This document shows, piece by piece, positions 1-6,042 of a stretch of 8,622 nt of DNA. The stretch is from Bacillota bacterium. GTDB lineage: Bacteria > Bacillota > Desulfotomaculia > Desulfotomaculales > JAJYZD01. The notes below the pieces were generated by a model. That model ran no database searches. It was not told where the DNA came from and saw only the letters and a list, made by a program, of their open reading frames with translations. Position numbers and translations under genes: made by a program. The stretch covers positions 1-8,622 of the forward strand of contig JAJYZD010000160.1 in NCBI GenBank assembly GCA_021800315.1, read 5' to 3'. Position 1 is the stretch's first letter. Each line of letters opens with the position of its first letter.

Positions 1-322
1 AACCCCGGACCTGGATCTTTATGTCCCTCTGTCCTCTCCAAACAGTCTTCTCCCCAAGTCGGCCCGATCCGCTTATTTGCCCAAGTGCCCCTTTCCGGCC
101 GGATCAAAAGATCGGCTTCGACGTCGTCCCAACCACCGCTTGGGTCAGATGAAAAGTTTCTTTTCCGACGAGCCCAGTCAAGCTCCGGCCAAGGTTTGGA
201 TCAAAAAAGACTTTCGGAGCAGGCATGTGAGGCAACCCGCGTGCAGATGAACCAATGGGGGCACGCTTCCAGGAAGGACTTGGTGCCCCTTAAAACTTGC
301 CCTATGTTGGATTGGGTTCTTT
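1..322 (-). ncRNA. Untranslated leader or non-coding RNA candidate downstream of the promoter
   Basis: Some 320 bases follow the predicted start with no convincing reading frame on either strand. The longest ATG frame I find on the minus strand is 40 codons (226-104) without a ribosome binding site. The region is visibly less GC-rich than the genes. It holds stems at 258-264/283-289 (GGGGCAC with GTGCCCC) and at 98-105/110-116 (GATC-AAAA-GATC core, one bulge), and a six-T run on the minus strand (203-208). I do not recognise a known riboswitch or RNA family. It is either a structured leader of a gene beyond the left edge or a small RNA. Confidence 0.35.
258..289. repeat. Perfect 7-base stem hairpin in the non-coding region
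   Basis: GGGGCAC (258-264) pairs with GTGCCCC (283-289), with an 18-base loop that can fold again through CTTCC/GGAAG bases. It would lie about 35-65 bases into the predicted leftward transcript. No T-run follows on the minus strand, arguing against a simple terminator. Confidence 0.45.
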
Positions 323-329
323 CAACCCA
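313..329. repeat. Perfect 6-base inverted repeat over the predicted transcription start
   Basis: TGGGTT (313-318) and AACCCA (324-329) flank a five-base spacer. The repeat touches the -10 box and covers the expected start near 322, so it may be a small operator. As a hairpin in read-through RNA from the zinc-ribbon gene it could also form, but no T-run follows. Confidence 0.35.
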
Positions 330-357
330 GTATATTGCACCACTTATTGGCTGTCAA
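329..357 (-). promoter_or_regulatory. Strong sigma-70-type promoter firing leftward
   Basis: On the minus strand a perfect -35 TTGACA (352-357) is followed after exactly 17 bases by TATACT (329-334, five of six consensus). It is the best promoter in the window. It begins 27 bases beyond the stop of the zinc-ribbon gene, outside any gene. The start point should lie near 322 and transcription would run off the left edge. Confidence 0.7.
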
Positions 358-383
358 GGCCTTGTCCACCGACTCTTCCTACT

Positions 384-1415
384 TCACCCGTGCTCCGGGC
401 AGACCAGTATGCCGTCCGCGTGGGGGACCAGGCGGGCGGTCGCCTTGCCGCACAGCGGGCACACCGGCGTTTCGATCCGGGAAGCCACGGGGTTGTACAC
501 GAGCGTCCCGGTAAAAACGCGGTCCCGGCTCTGGGCCTCCACCTGGAGGCCCAGGCGGGGCAGGCGGCAGGCCACCAGGTGGTCCAGCTTCAGTTCCACC
601 GCCACGGCATAGCGCTCCAGGCAGTCCTTTTCCCGGCGGTCCCAGTCGGCCCGGACCGCTTCCAGTTGTTTGACCAGGCGCTCCGATCGCGCATCGCCGG
701 CCGACTCCAGCTTCCGCTCCGTGTCCCGCACCGTCTGGCCGTAATAGGCGCGCACCTTGACCAGTTCCCGGGTCAGCAGCCCGGCGGCCCGCTGCTGCAG
801 CAGGGAACCCTTCTCCCGGGCCGCTTCCCCCGCCTGGCGGCAGGCCTCCGCGTAGACCCGTTCCAGGGAAAGTCCTTGCGCCGGAAGGTCGTACTCCGGC
901 TCGGCCACGGGAACCACCCCGCCCCACCAGCGGTCGAAATCGGGAACGGGAAGGCCGTTTGCGCCGTCCACGGTCAGCAGGAGCAGTTCCTCCGTCCGCT
1001 CGAAGGAGTGAAAAACGGCCAGAAAGCAAAAGCGCCAGAAAGTGTGCAGAACCGGCCGCTGGTGGACCACCCGGGGAGCGCGGCAGCGGACGAACTCCAC
1101 TTTTTCGGCGATCTCCCGGTCATAATTCCGGTTTAGTTTGAGGTTCGGTCCGGGGTGGTACTCGGCCGTAAAACGCCCGTAGCCGACCGCCATGCGGGCC
1201 ACGTTGTCCAGGAACTGGCTGCCGTAGGCGACGAAGACGGCCTCGGGATTCTCGCCGGCCACCTCGTAGTCGAAGGCCAGTTGGAGACTCTCCCCCAGGG
1301 CCAGTTCCCCGGGCAGGACGGCCTGCACCAGGGCGTAGCCGGTCTCCTCCACCAGGCCCCCGCAGCGTTCCAGGCCAAGGGTGACGAAAGACTTCAAATC
1401 TATTTTACCGCTCAT
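384..1415 (-). CDS. Helicase-associated protein with coiled-coil segment and C-terminal zinc ribbon, function unknown
   Basis: A 343-residue soluble protein that I cannot assign to a named family. The start is the ATG at 1415, preceded by AGAGGG seven bases upstream; the open frame continues further upstream but only as a shadow of the helicase gene. Visible parts: an alpha/beta-looking N-terminal half (about 1-175), a charged, heptad-like helical stretch rich in Glu, Arg and Lys (about 185-275) that probably forms a coiled coil, and a C-terminal zinc-ribbon pattern CPLC (319-322) plus CPEH (339-342) almost at the end. There is no signal peptide or membrane segment. It begins 11 bases after the stop of the SNF2 helicase, so the two are almost certainly co-transcribed and probably act together, perhaps with this protein as a nucleic-acid-binding or adaptor subunit. 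That role is inferred only from context and the zinc ribbon. The gene is surely real; the function is open. Confidence 0.88.
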   Translation of the reverse strand: MSGKIDLKSFVTLGLERCGGLVEETGYALVQAVLPGELALGESLQLAFDYEVAGENPEAVFVAYGSQFLDNVARMAVGYGRFTAEYHPGPNLKLNRNYDREIAEKVEFVRCRAPRVVHQRPVLHTFWRFCFLAVFHSFERTEELLLLTVDGANGLPVPDFDRWWGGVVPVAEPEYDLPAQGLSLERVYAEACRQAGEAAREKGSLLQQRAAGLLTRELVKVRAYYGQTVRDTERKLESAGDARSERLVKQLEAVRADWDRREKDCLERYAVAVELKLDHLVACRLPRLGLQVEAQSRDRVFTGTLVYNPVASRIETPVCPLCGKATARLVPHADGILVCPEHG

Positions 1416-1426
1416 CAGGGTTCCCT

Positions 1427-3721
1427 CTAATCCTCCGGCGAAAGCCCGCCCAGGAGGCGGTCGTCCAGTTCCCGCACCGCCTGGTAATGCTGACGGGCGG
1501 AAGCCAGCCGCTCGCCCAGGGCTTCCATGCCGGGTCGTACATCCGCCTCGTTGCCGGCCCAGATGTCCATAACGATATCCTCGAAGTCGCGCTTTTCGTC
1601 CAGGTCGCCCAGGATCATGTCCAGTTCCCCCACCACCAGCTGGAACATGTTGATCTTGGCGTCCAGGATCTCCAGGATCTCCGCCTCCACCGTGCCGGCC
1701 GCCGCCAGGTTGTAGATGCGGACATCGCTGTCCTGTCCGAGGCGGTGGATGCGGCCGATGCGCTGCTCGATGCGCATGGGGTTCCAGGGCAGGTCGTAAT
1801 TGACCAGGACGTGGCAGAACTGCAGGTTGCGCCCCTCGCTCCCGGTCTCGGTGGAGACCAGGACCGGGGCCTCCCGGGCGAAGAAGGACACCTGTTCCTC
1901 TTTGGCCGCCCGGGACATCCCGCCGTGCAGTTCGGCCACCCAAAGCCCCTCCCGCCGCAGGCTGCCCGCGAGATACGCCTGGGTCTGACGAAACCCGGTG
2001 AAAACCACCGCCTTGGTACCCAGCCCGGCCAGGATCCGCGTGAGCGCCGCGGCCTTGGCCTGGCCGGCTATGCCCCGGGCCTCGGCGGCCAGGGAGAAGA
2101 ACGTCTCCCGCCACCGGGGCGGGTAGCCCTCATGTCCGGCCAGCTTTTCCAGGGTGGGCGCGACCGCGTCCATACTGCTGCCCGCTTCCCGTTGCAGCGT
2201 TTTCAAGACGAGGCGGGACGGGCCTTTCACCTCGTCGTCCCCGTAATGTTCGCGGATGAAGGAGGTGAGCCGGTGGTAGAACCGGGCCTCCGCCGGGGAC
2301 GGAGTCACCTCCGCCACTTCGGCCCGGCGCCGGGAGGTGATGACCCCGGTCTCGGAGCGCCGGTTGCGCACCATCACCTCCCGCACCAGCTTCTTCAGTT
2401 CGTCGGCGTTTTTGGGCTGCAAGGGGTCGCCCCGGGCGATGTACTTCTTCTTGAAGGCGGCGGCCGTCTCCAGTTGACCCGGCTGCAGAAGGGTTATCAG
2501 GTTGAAGAGTTCCTCCAGGTCGTTTTCCACCGGGGTGGCCGTGAGCAGGAGAATGTATTTTTTCTTGATCGCGCCCACCAGCCGGTAGGACTGGCTGCGG
2601 CTCTGTTTTAGGCGGTGCGCCTCGTCCACGATGACCAGGTCGTAAAACTCCTCCAGCACCAGGCTTTTGTGCGGCTCCCGCTTGGCCGTGTCCAAGGAGG
2701 CGATGATGCGGGGCAGGACGGACCATGGTCTTTCCGTGTTCTTGAAGACGGGCGAGTCGTAGGTCACGAAGTCCAGGTTGAACCGGGCCTGCATTTCCTC
2801 CCGCCACTGCTCCACCAGAGAGGGCGGGGTGAGGATCAGGACCCGGCGCACCAGGCCCCGCAGCAGGTACTCGAGCATGATGAGGCCGGCCTCGATGGTC
2901 TTGCCCAGTCCCACCTCGTCGCAGAGAAGGGCCCGGCCGCGCAAGTGCTTGAGGACGTGGCGCACCGTGGCCAGCTGGTAGTCCAGGAGCCGGATATCCC
3001 GGGCGGCGCCGGTGGCAAGCAGGGTGTCGAAACCGGGGGAGAGCAAGAGGGAAAGGGCCTGCCGGTGCAGGTGGAGGTCGGCCGGGGCGGCCGCGGCCCC
3101 CCGCGCCAGTTGCAGGACCTGCCGGTCTTCGTCCGGCGAGAAGGAAACCGTAACCGGGGGCAGGGGCGGCAATTCCGCCGCCGTTTCGACCACCGGATCC
3201 ACGGGAGGCCGTTTCCCGGCGGTCTTGACGGGTGCCGCGGCCTTCTTCGCTCCGGACTTGCGTCTGGCCGGACCGTAACGTTCCAGGCCGTCCGTAAAGA
3301 TCTTTTCGATATCGCGGGGCGAAAGGCGTGTTCCCGGCTTGTAACCCTGCAGGGCGGCCAACCGGCCGACCAAGGTGTTAAAGATCTGGTACTCATCCGG
3401 CTCCGGGGACCCGGTGTTCCGATCCTCCCCCGCGAAGTCCCCGGGATCGGGGCGCAAAAACAGGACCCCGCCGGACAGCCAGCCGTAGATCTCCTTTTGC
3501 TCCGAGAGAGCGATCACCCGGGCCACATCCCTGCTCTGGAGCAGGCTGGCCGAACGGTTGAGGCGGCCGCGCAAGGCGCCGCCCTGACCCAGGTCCACCT
3601 TGATCTCCCGCCCGCCGTAGGGCGCCAGGAGAACCTGGAGTTCACCCTCCAGCAGAAGGTGGCCGGTGTCGAGAAAGCTGTGGTTGACCCGGATGGCATG
3701 GACCTCGCCCGTATGGGACAC
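1427..3721 (-). CDS. SNF2/RapA-like superfamily 2 helicase (DNA-dependent ATPase)
   Basis: A 764-residue Swi2/Snf2-type ATPase, expected to translocate on double-stranded nucleic acid and remodel bound protein rather than separate strands. All key motifs are visible: Walker A DEVGLGKT (268-275), DEAH box (366-369), motif III TATP (394-397), motif V STETGSEGRNLQ (623-634) and motif VI QRIGRIHRLGQ (653-663). Residues 1-145 are a family-specific N-terminal region, 150-175 a basic Lys/Ala/Pro linker, about 245-450 the first RecA-like lobe, and 550-700 the second. The bacterial RapA/HepA group has this type of core. The start is the GTG at 3721, an odd choice because its G-run (GGGGGT) directly abuts the codon; no better start lies near. 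Downstream comes the zinc-ribbon gene; upstream, 136 bases separate it from the rrf2 gene. No methylase, nuclease or DISARM partner genes are present, so a repair, transcription-recycling or defence role cannot be chosen. Confidence 0.95.
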   Translation of the reverse strand: MSHTGEVHAIRVNHSFLDTGHLLLEGELQVLLAPYGGREIKVDLGQGGALRGRLNRSASLLQSRDVARVIALSEQKEIYGWLSGGVLFLRPDPGDFAGEDRNTGSPEPDEYQIFNTLVGRLAALQGYKPGTRLSPRDIEKIFTDGLERYGPARRKSGAKKAAAPVKTAGKRPPVDPVVETAAELPPLPPVTVSFSPDEDRQVLQLARGAAAAPADLHLHRQALSLLLSPGFDTLLATGAARDIRLLDYQLATVRHVLKHLRGRALLCDEVGLGKTIEAGLIMLEYLLRGLVRRVLILTPPSLVEQWREEMQARFNLDFVTYDSPVFKNTERPWSVLPRIIASLDTAKREPHKSLVLEEFYDLVIVDEAHRLKQSRSQSYRLVGAIKKKYILLLTATPVENDLEELFNLITLLQPGQLETAAAFKKKYIARGDPLQPKNADELKKLVREVMVRNRRSETGVITSRRRAEVAEVTPSPAEARFYHRLTSFIREHYGDDEVKGPSRLVLKTLQREAGSSMDAVAPTLEKLAGHEGYPPRWRETFFSLAAEARGIAGQAKAAALTRILAGLGTKAVVFTGFRQTQAYLAGSLRREGLWVAELHGGMSRAAKEEQVSFFAREAPVLVSTETGSEGRNLQFCHVLVNYDLPWNPMRIEQRIGRIHRLGQDSDVRIYNLAAAGTVEAEILEILDAKINMFQLVVGELDMILGDLDEKRDFEDIVMDIWAGNEADVRPGMEALGERLASARQHYQAVRELDDRLLGGLSPED

Positions 3722-3857
3722 CCCCGATGTTCGTATGGAGACGGCGGTGGAGAAAGTGGAGCCCCCTGTTGATTCTTTCGCTACGGGCGGGGCCGGTTCC
3801 TGCCGGAGACCCGCCTGCGGGAACCGGAAAGCGGTATTACGGTCCCCACGGGCCCCG
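3722..3857 (-). other. Intergenic gap between rrf2 and the helicase gene
   Basis: This 136-base gap contains a strong GC-rich inverted repeat (3793-3827, listed separately). I see no clear -35/-10 pair for the helicase on the minus strand. The helicase pair may therefore be read partly from the upstream operon or from a promoter not recognisable by eye. Confidence 0.4.
3793..3827 (-). terminator. GC-rich hairpin after rrf2, possible attenuator or weak terminator
   Basis: CCGGTTCC (3793-3800) pairs perfectly with GGAACCGG (3820-3827), and pairing continues inward with one wobble and one mismatch. It lies 30 bases beyond the rrf2 stop on the minus strand. No T-run follows, so it is not a classic intrinsic terminator; RNA stabilisation, partial termination or a protein site are alternatives. 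Confidence 0.35.
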
Positions 3858-4304
3858 TTAAGCCTGCTCCTCTTCCGGGTCCACCAGCCCCTTCCTGTCC
3901 TCGGCGGCGAGGGAGGCGATGGTGTACCGGGAGAGTTCGCGGACCAGCACCTGCTGCACCGAGCCGAGAGACCGGCGCACCGGGCAGTGGTCGGCCGCGT
4001 GGCGGCTGCAGAACTCCGGGTCCATCAAACAGTGGTTGATGGCGATCGGCCCCTCCACGGCCTCGAAGATGTCCAGCAGGGTGATCTCCGCGGGGTCGCG
4101 CAACAGGACGTAGCCACCCCCCGGACCCCGTTGGGAACCCACGATGCCCGCGGCGGCCAGGGAGCGGAAGATCTTCAGGAGAAAGCGGACCGGAACGCAC
4201 TGGGCCACGGCGATCTCGGCGGCTTCCACCATGGTCCCCCTGGGCAGGCCGGCCAGGTAGATAACCGACCGGACGGCGTAATCGGTGGCGTGCGTCAGTC
4301 TCAT
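3858..4304 (-). CDS. Rrf2-family transcriptional regulator, probable Fe-S cluster sensor
   Basis: A 148-residue regulator of the Rrf2 family (relatives IscR, NsrR, CymR). The N-terminus has the family hallmark MRLTHATDYAVRSVIYLA, followed by a winged helix (about residues 1-75) containing the typical wing GPGGGYVLLRDP (60-71) and the dimerisation-helix start ITLLDIFEAVEG (74-85). Cys92, Cys99 and Cys107 form a C-x6-C-x7-C cluster in the same place as the three cluster-ligating cysteines of IscR (92, 98, 104 in E. coli), so it probably binds an iron-sulfur cluster and senses redox, iron or nitric oxide. The acidic tail (EEEQA) is unremarkable. The ATG at 4304 has a good GGGGGAAG ribosome binding site. 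It starts 18 bases after the permease stop and is thus the last gene of a four-gene operon, which it may regulate. The specific signal and targets are not shown by sequence. Confidence 0.94.
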   Translation of the reverse strand: MRLTHATDYAVRSVIYLAGLPRGTMVEAAEIAVAQCVPVRFLLKIFRSLAAAGIVGSQRGPGGGYVLLRDPAEITLLDIFEAVEGPIAINHCLMDPEFCSRHAADHCPVRRSLGSVQQVLVRELSRYTIASLAAEDRKGLVDPEEEQA

Positions 4305-4322
4305 GTGACTTCCCCCGTAACT

Positions 4323-5672
4323 TTACCGGTTTTCGGCGACATCGGCGCGCGAGGCCCGGCGGCGCGCGCCCGGCCGGCGCCCGTAGCGCCGCCGCAGGGC
4401 GGGTACGACGTAAACAACATACAAAAACGTGACCAAAAGGCCGGAGAGCAGGTAGAATAACGCCGACTGGTCGGTCAGGAAGATCGAAACGCCTAAGGCC
4501 AGGAAAACGACCGTTGTGACCAGGGGGAGCAACAGGCTCCGGCCGGCCAGGTACGGCCGGTCTTTGGCCGGTTCGCGCCGGCGTAAGGACCAGACGGCCA
4601 GGCCGGCCAGGGCGTAAACCAGGCATTCCACCGCCGCCCCCAGGTCAATGAGCACCCGGTAGCGCCCGGTATACAGCACCGCGGCCGCGATGGCCAGGCC
4701 CAGCACGCACACCGTGACGATCGCCGCCCAGGGAGTGAACCAGCGGCTGACCCGGGAAAGGAAGGGCGGCAGGGCCAGTTCGCGGGCCGAGGCGTACGCG
4801 AAACGGGAGATGCCGATCAGTCCGGCGTTGAAGGTGGTGATGGACGCCCCTACGGACATGGCCAGCATCCAGACCGCGCCGCCGAAGCCGAAGACCCGCC
4901 GGGCGAAGACGATCTGCGGGGCGGCCGTGCTCGTCAGTTCGCTGTGGGGCAGAACATTGGACATGGCCACGGTGAACACGGCGTACACCACGGCCAGGAT
5001 CCCCAGGGCCACCATCATGCCCCGGGAAATCTGCGGAATCTTGGTGACCTCCTCCGCCAGGGGGGTCACCCACTCAAAGCCGATATAAAGGAAGATGCCC
5101 AGGGCCACGGCCTGGCCGAAGTTGCCCAGGGGGCCGGGGGTCAGCGGGGCGTGCAGGTGGAAACCGCCCCGGGCCAGTGCCAGTACGCCCAGGAGGACCA
5201 GGGAAAACATCAACAGGTAGGTGACGGCGTCCTGAAAGCCTCCGGCCAGTTTCACGCCCCGGATATTGAGGACGCCGACCACCGCCACCATGCCCACTAT
5301 CCAGACGATGGGCGGCACACCCGGCACCACCTGGGAAAGGGCCGCAGCCAGGACGTAGCTCTCCACCCCGAAGATGCTCATGACCACGGCCATGTAGAGG
5401 AGCGCCGTGGTCAGGCCCAGCCGGTCCGAGAAAGCGCGGGCGAAATAGAGGCGGATACCGGCGGCCGAGGGGTAGAGGCCGTTGAGTTCGGAGAAGCAGG
5501 CCGCGGCGGCGAAGCACAGCAGCCCGCCGACCAGGATGGCCAGCCACGCCGAATCCCCCGCCACCAGGTAGGCCACCTGGGCCGCCGCCACGAACGACGA
5601 ACTGGCCAAAGTGAGCCCGGCGCTGGTGGCCACCACCGTGCGCAGGGTCAAGACCCTCTTCAAGCCGGCCAT
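4323..5672 (-). CDS. APC-superfamily amino acid/polyamine-type permease
   Basis: A polytopic inner-membrane secondary transporter of the amino acid-polyamine-organocation superfamily, 449 residues from the chosen ATG, a usual length for 12 membrane helices. Helix 1 has the small-residue unwound segment expected for substrate contact (SAGLTLASSS). The conserved loop ACFSELNGLYPSAAGIRLYF follows helix 2, and GFEWVTPLAEEVTKIP near residue 200 matches the helix 6 region plus the AEE/NP loop of this superfamily. The C-terminal tail is strongly basic (RRRYGRRPGARRR), consistent with a cytoplasmic end. The start is the ATG at 5672, with GGGGTGG five bases upstream; an in-frame GTG at 5681 lacks such a site. 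The ATG lies one base after the stop of the SCP-2-like gene (TGAAATG), implying translational coupling. The substrate cannot be read from sequence; neighbours suggest no specific amino acid. Confidence 0.93.
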   Translation of the reverse strand: MAGLKRVLTLRTVVATSAGLTLASSSFVAAAQVAYLVAGDSAWLAILVGGLLCFAAAACFSELNGLYPSAAGIRLYFARAFSDRLGLTTALLYMAVVMSIFGVESYVLAAALSQVVPGVPPIVWIVGMVAVVGVLNIRGVKLAGGFQDAVTYLLMFSLVLLGVLALARGGFHLHAPLTPGPLGNFGQAVALGIFLYIGFEWVTPLAEEVTKIPQISRGMMVALGILAVVYAVFTVAMSNVLPHSELTSTAAPQIVFARRVFGFGGAVWMLAMSVGASITTFNAGLIGISRFAYASARELALPPFLSRVSRWFTPWAAIVTVCVLGLAIAAAVLYTGRYRVLIDLGAAVECLVYALAGLAVWSLRRREPAKDRPYLAGRSLLLPLVTTVVFLALGVSIFLTDQSALFYLLSGLLVTFLYVVYVVPALRRRYGRRPGARRRASRADVAENR

Positions 5673-5673
5673 T

Positions 5674-6027
5674 TCAGCCACCCCAGATCAAGAGTATGAT
5701 TATGTCCAGGCGGACGAGGTCCTCCTCGGAGCCGAAAGCCTTGAGGGTCCCGTCCATATAGGGGCCGGTGGGCGAAAGGTCGCCCCAGAACATGTCGGCC
5801 AGGACATCGCTGGGGGCCACCACCTTCAGATCGGGATCATCCGCGGTCCCGGAACGGTAGGAAAGCTCCTCCCCGACCAGGCTCAGGGTGAACGCTTCGG
5901 TCAAGTCCTCGGGCTGGATCAGGACGATACGGTGCCAGTCCCGGTTCATCTGCTTGACCCGCTCGTTGCTGTTGTAGCTCTCGCAAAAAGCCTGGAGGCT
6001 CTGGGCAATTTCCTCGCCTGTCGCCAA
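5674..6027 (-). CDS. Small SCP-2 sterol-transfer-like protein
   Basis: A 117-residue stand-alone protein resembling the SCP-2 sterol-transfer fold, which binds fatty acyl, acyl-CoA or other lipid ligands in a hydrophobic tunnel. Supporting features are the domain-sized length, the central beta region with VVAPSDVLADMFWG (69-82), the PTGPYMDGTLKAFGS segment (86-100) like the family's 'G.L...G' turn, and a hydrophobic C-terminal helix (LDIIILLIW). I place the start at the TTG at 6027: a run of eight G begins in the preceding gene's stop codon and sits seven bases upstream as ribosome binding site. The same frame stays open upstream to about 6591, but this part only shadows the neighbouring gene. 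It sits between the unknown protein (14-base gap) and the permease (coupled start). Ligand unknown; a lipid or acyl-carrier role is inference. Confidence 0.8.
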   Translation of the reverse strand: MATGEEIAQSLQAFCESYNSNERVKQMNRDWHRIVLIQPEDLTEAFTLSLVGEELSYRSGTADDPDLKVVAPSDVLADMFWGDLSPTGPYMDGTLKAFGSEEDLVRLDIIILLIWGG

Positions 6028-6034
6028 AAACGAA

Positions 6035-6042
6035 CCCCCCCC
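6035..6042 (-). promoter_or_regulatory. Ribosome binding site (G8 tract) fixing the TTG start at 6027
   Basis: On the minus strand the stop codon TAG of the preceding gene runs into eight consecutive G, followed seven bases later by TTG. No other start codon with a plausible site fits the SCP-2-like frame, so this decides the start. Confidence 0.65.

Noticed and set aside
1..110. Glycine-riboswitch-like wording (GGAAAGGGGCA and AGAGGACAGAGG on the minus strand)
   Set aside because: The other core elements of the aptamer and its paired stems are missing or out of order, so the resemblance is probably chance; a covariance-model search would settle it.
104..226. 40-codon minus-strand frame starting MPAPKVFFDPNL
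   Set aside because: No ribosome binding site, no homology I recognise, and too short to support on reading alone.
384..2114. A 576-residue reading of the zinc-ribbon frame starting at 2114
   Set aside because: The part upstream of 1415 overlaps the helicase in another frame and has low-complexity Gly/Arg/Pro composition; the ATG at 1415 has a proper ribosome binding site.
297..3772. Long open frames on the plus strand (297-1136, 1487-2611, 2615-3772) opposite the helicase pair
   Set aside because: They lie opposite clearly conserved genes, have no recognisable domains, are rich in Gly/Gln/Arg/His as expected from reverse-complemented GC-rich codons, and lack consistent ribosome binding sites.
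6035..6042. G8 tract as a possible frameshift or phase-variation site fusing the unknown protein to the SCP-2-like protein
   Set aside because: The upstream stop codon is read before the run, so slippage in the run cannot bypass it; the tract is better explained as a ribosome binding site.
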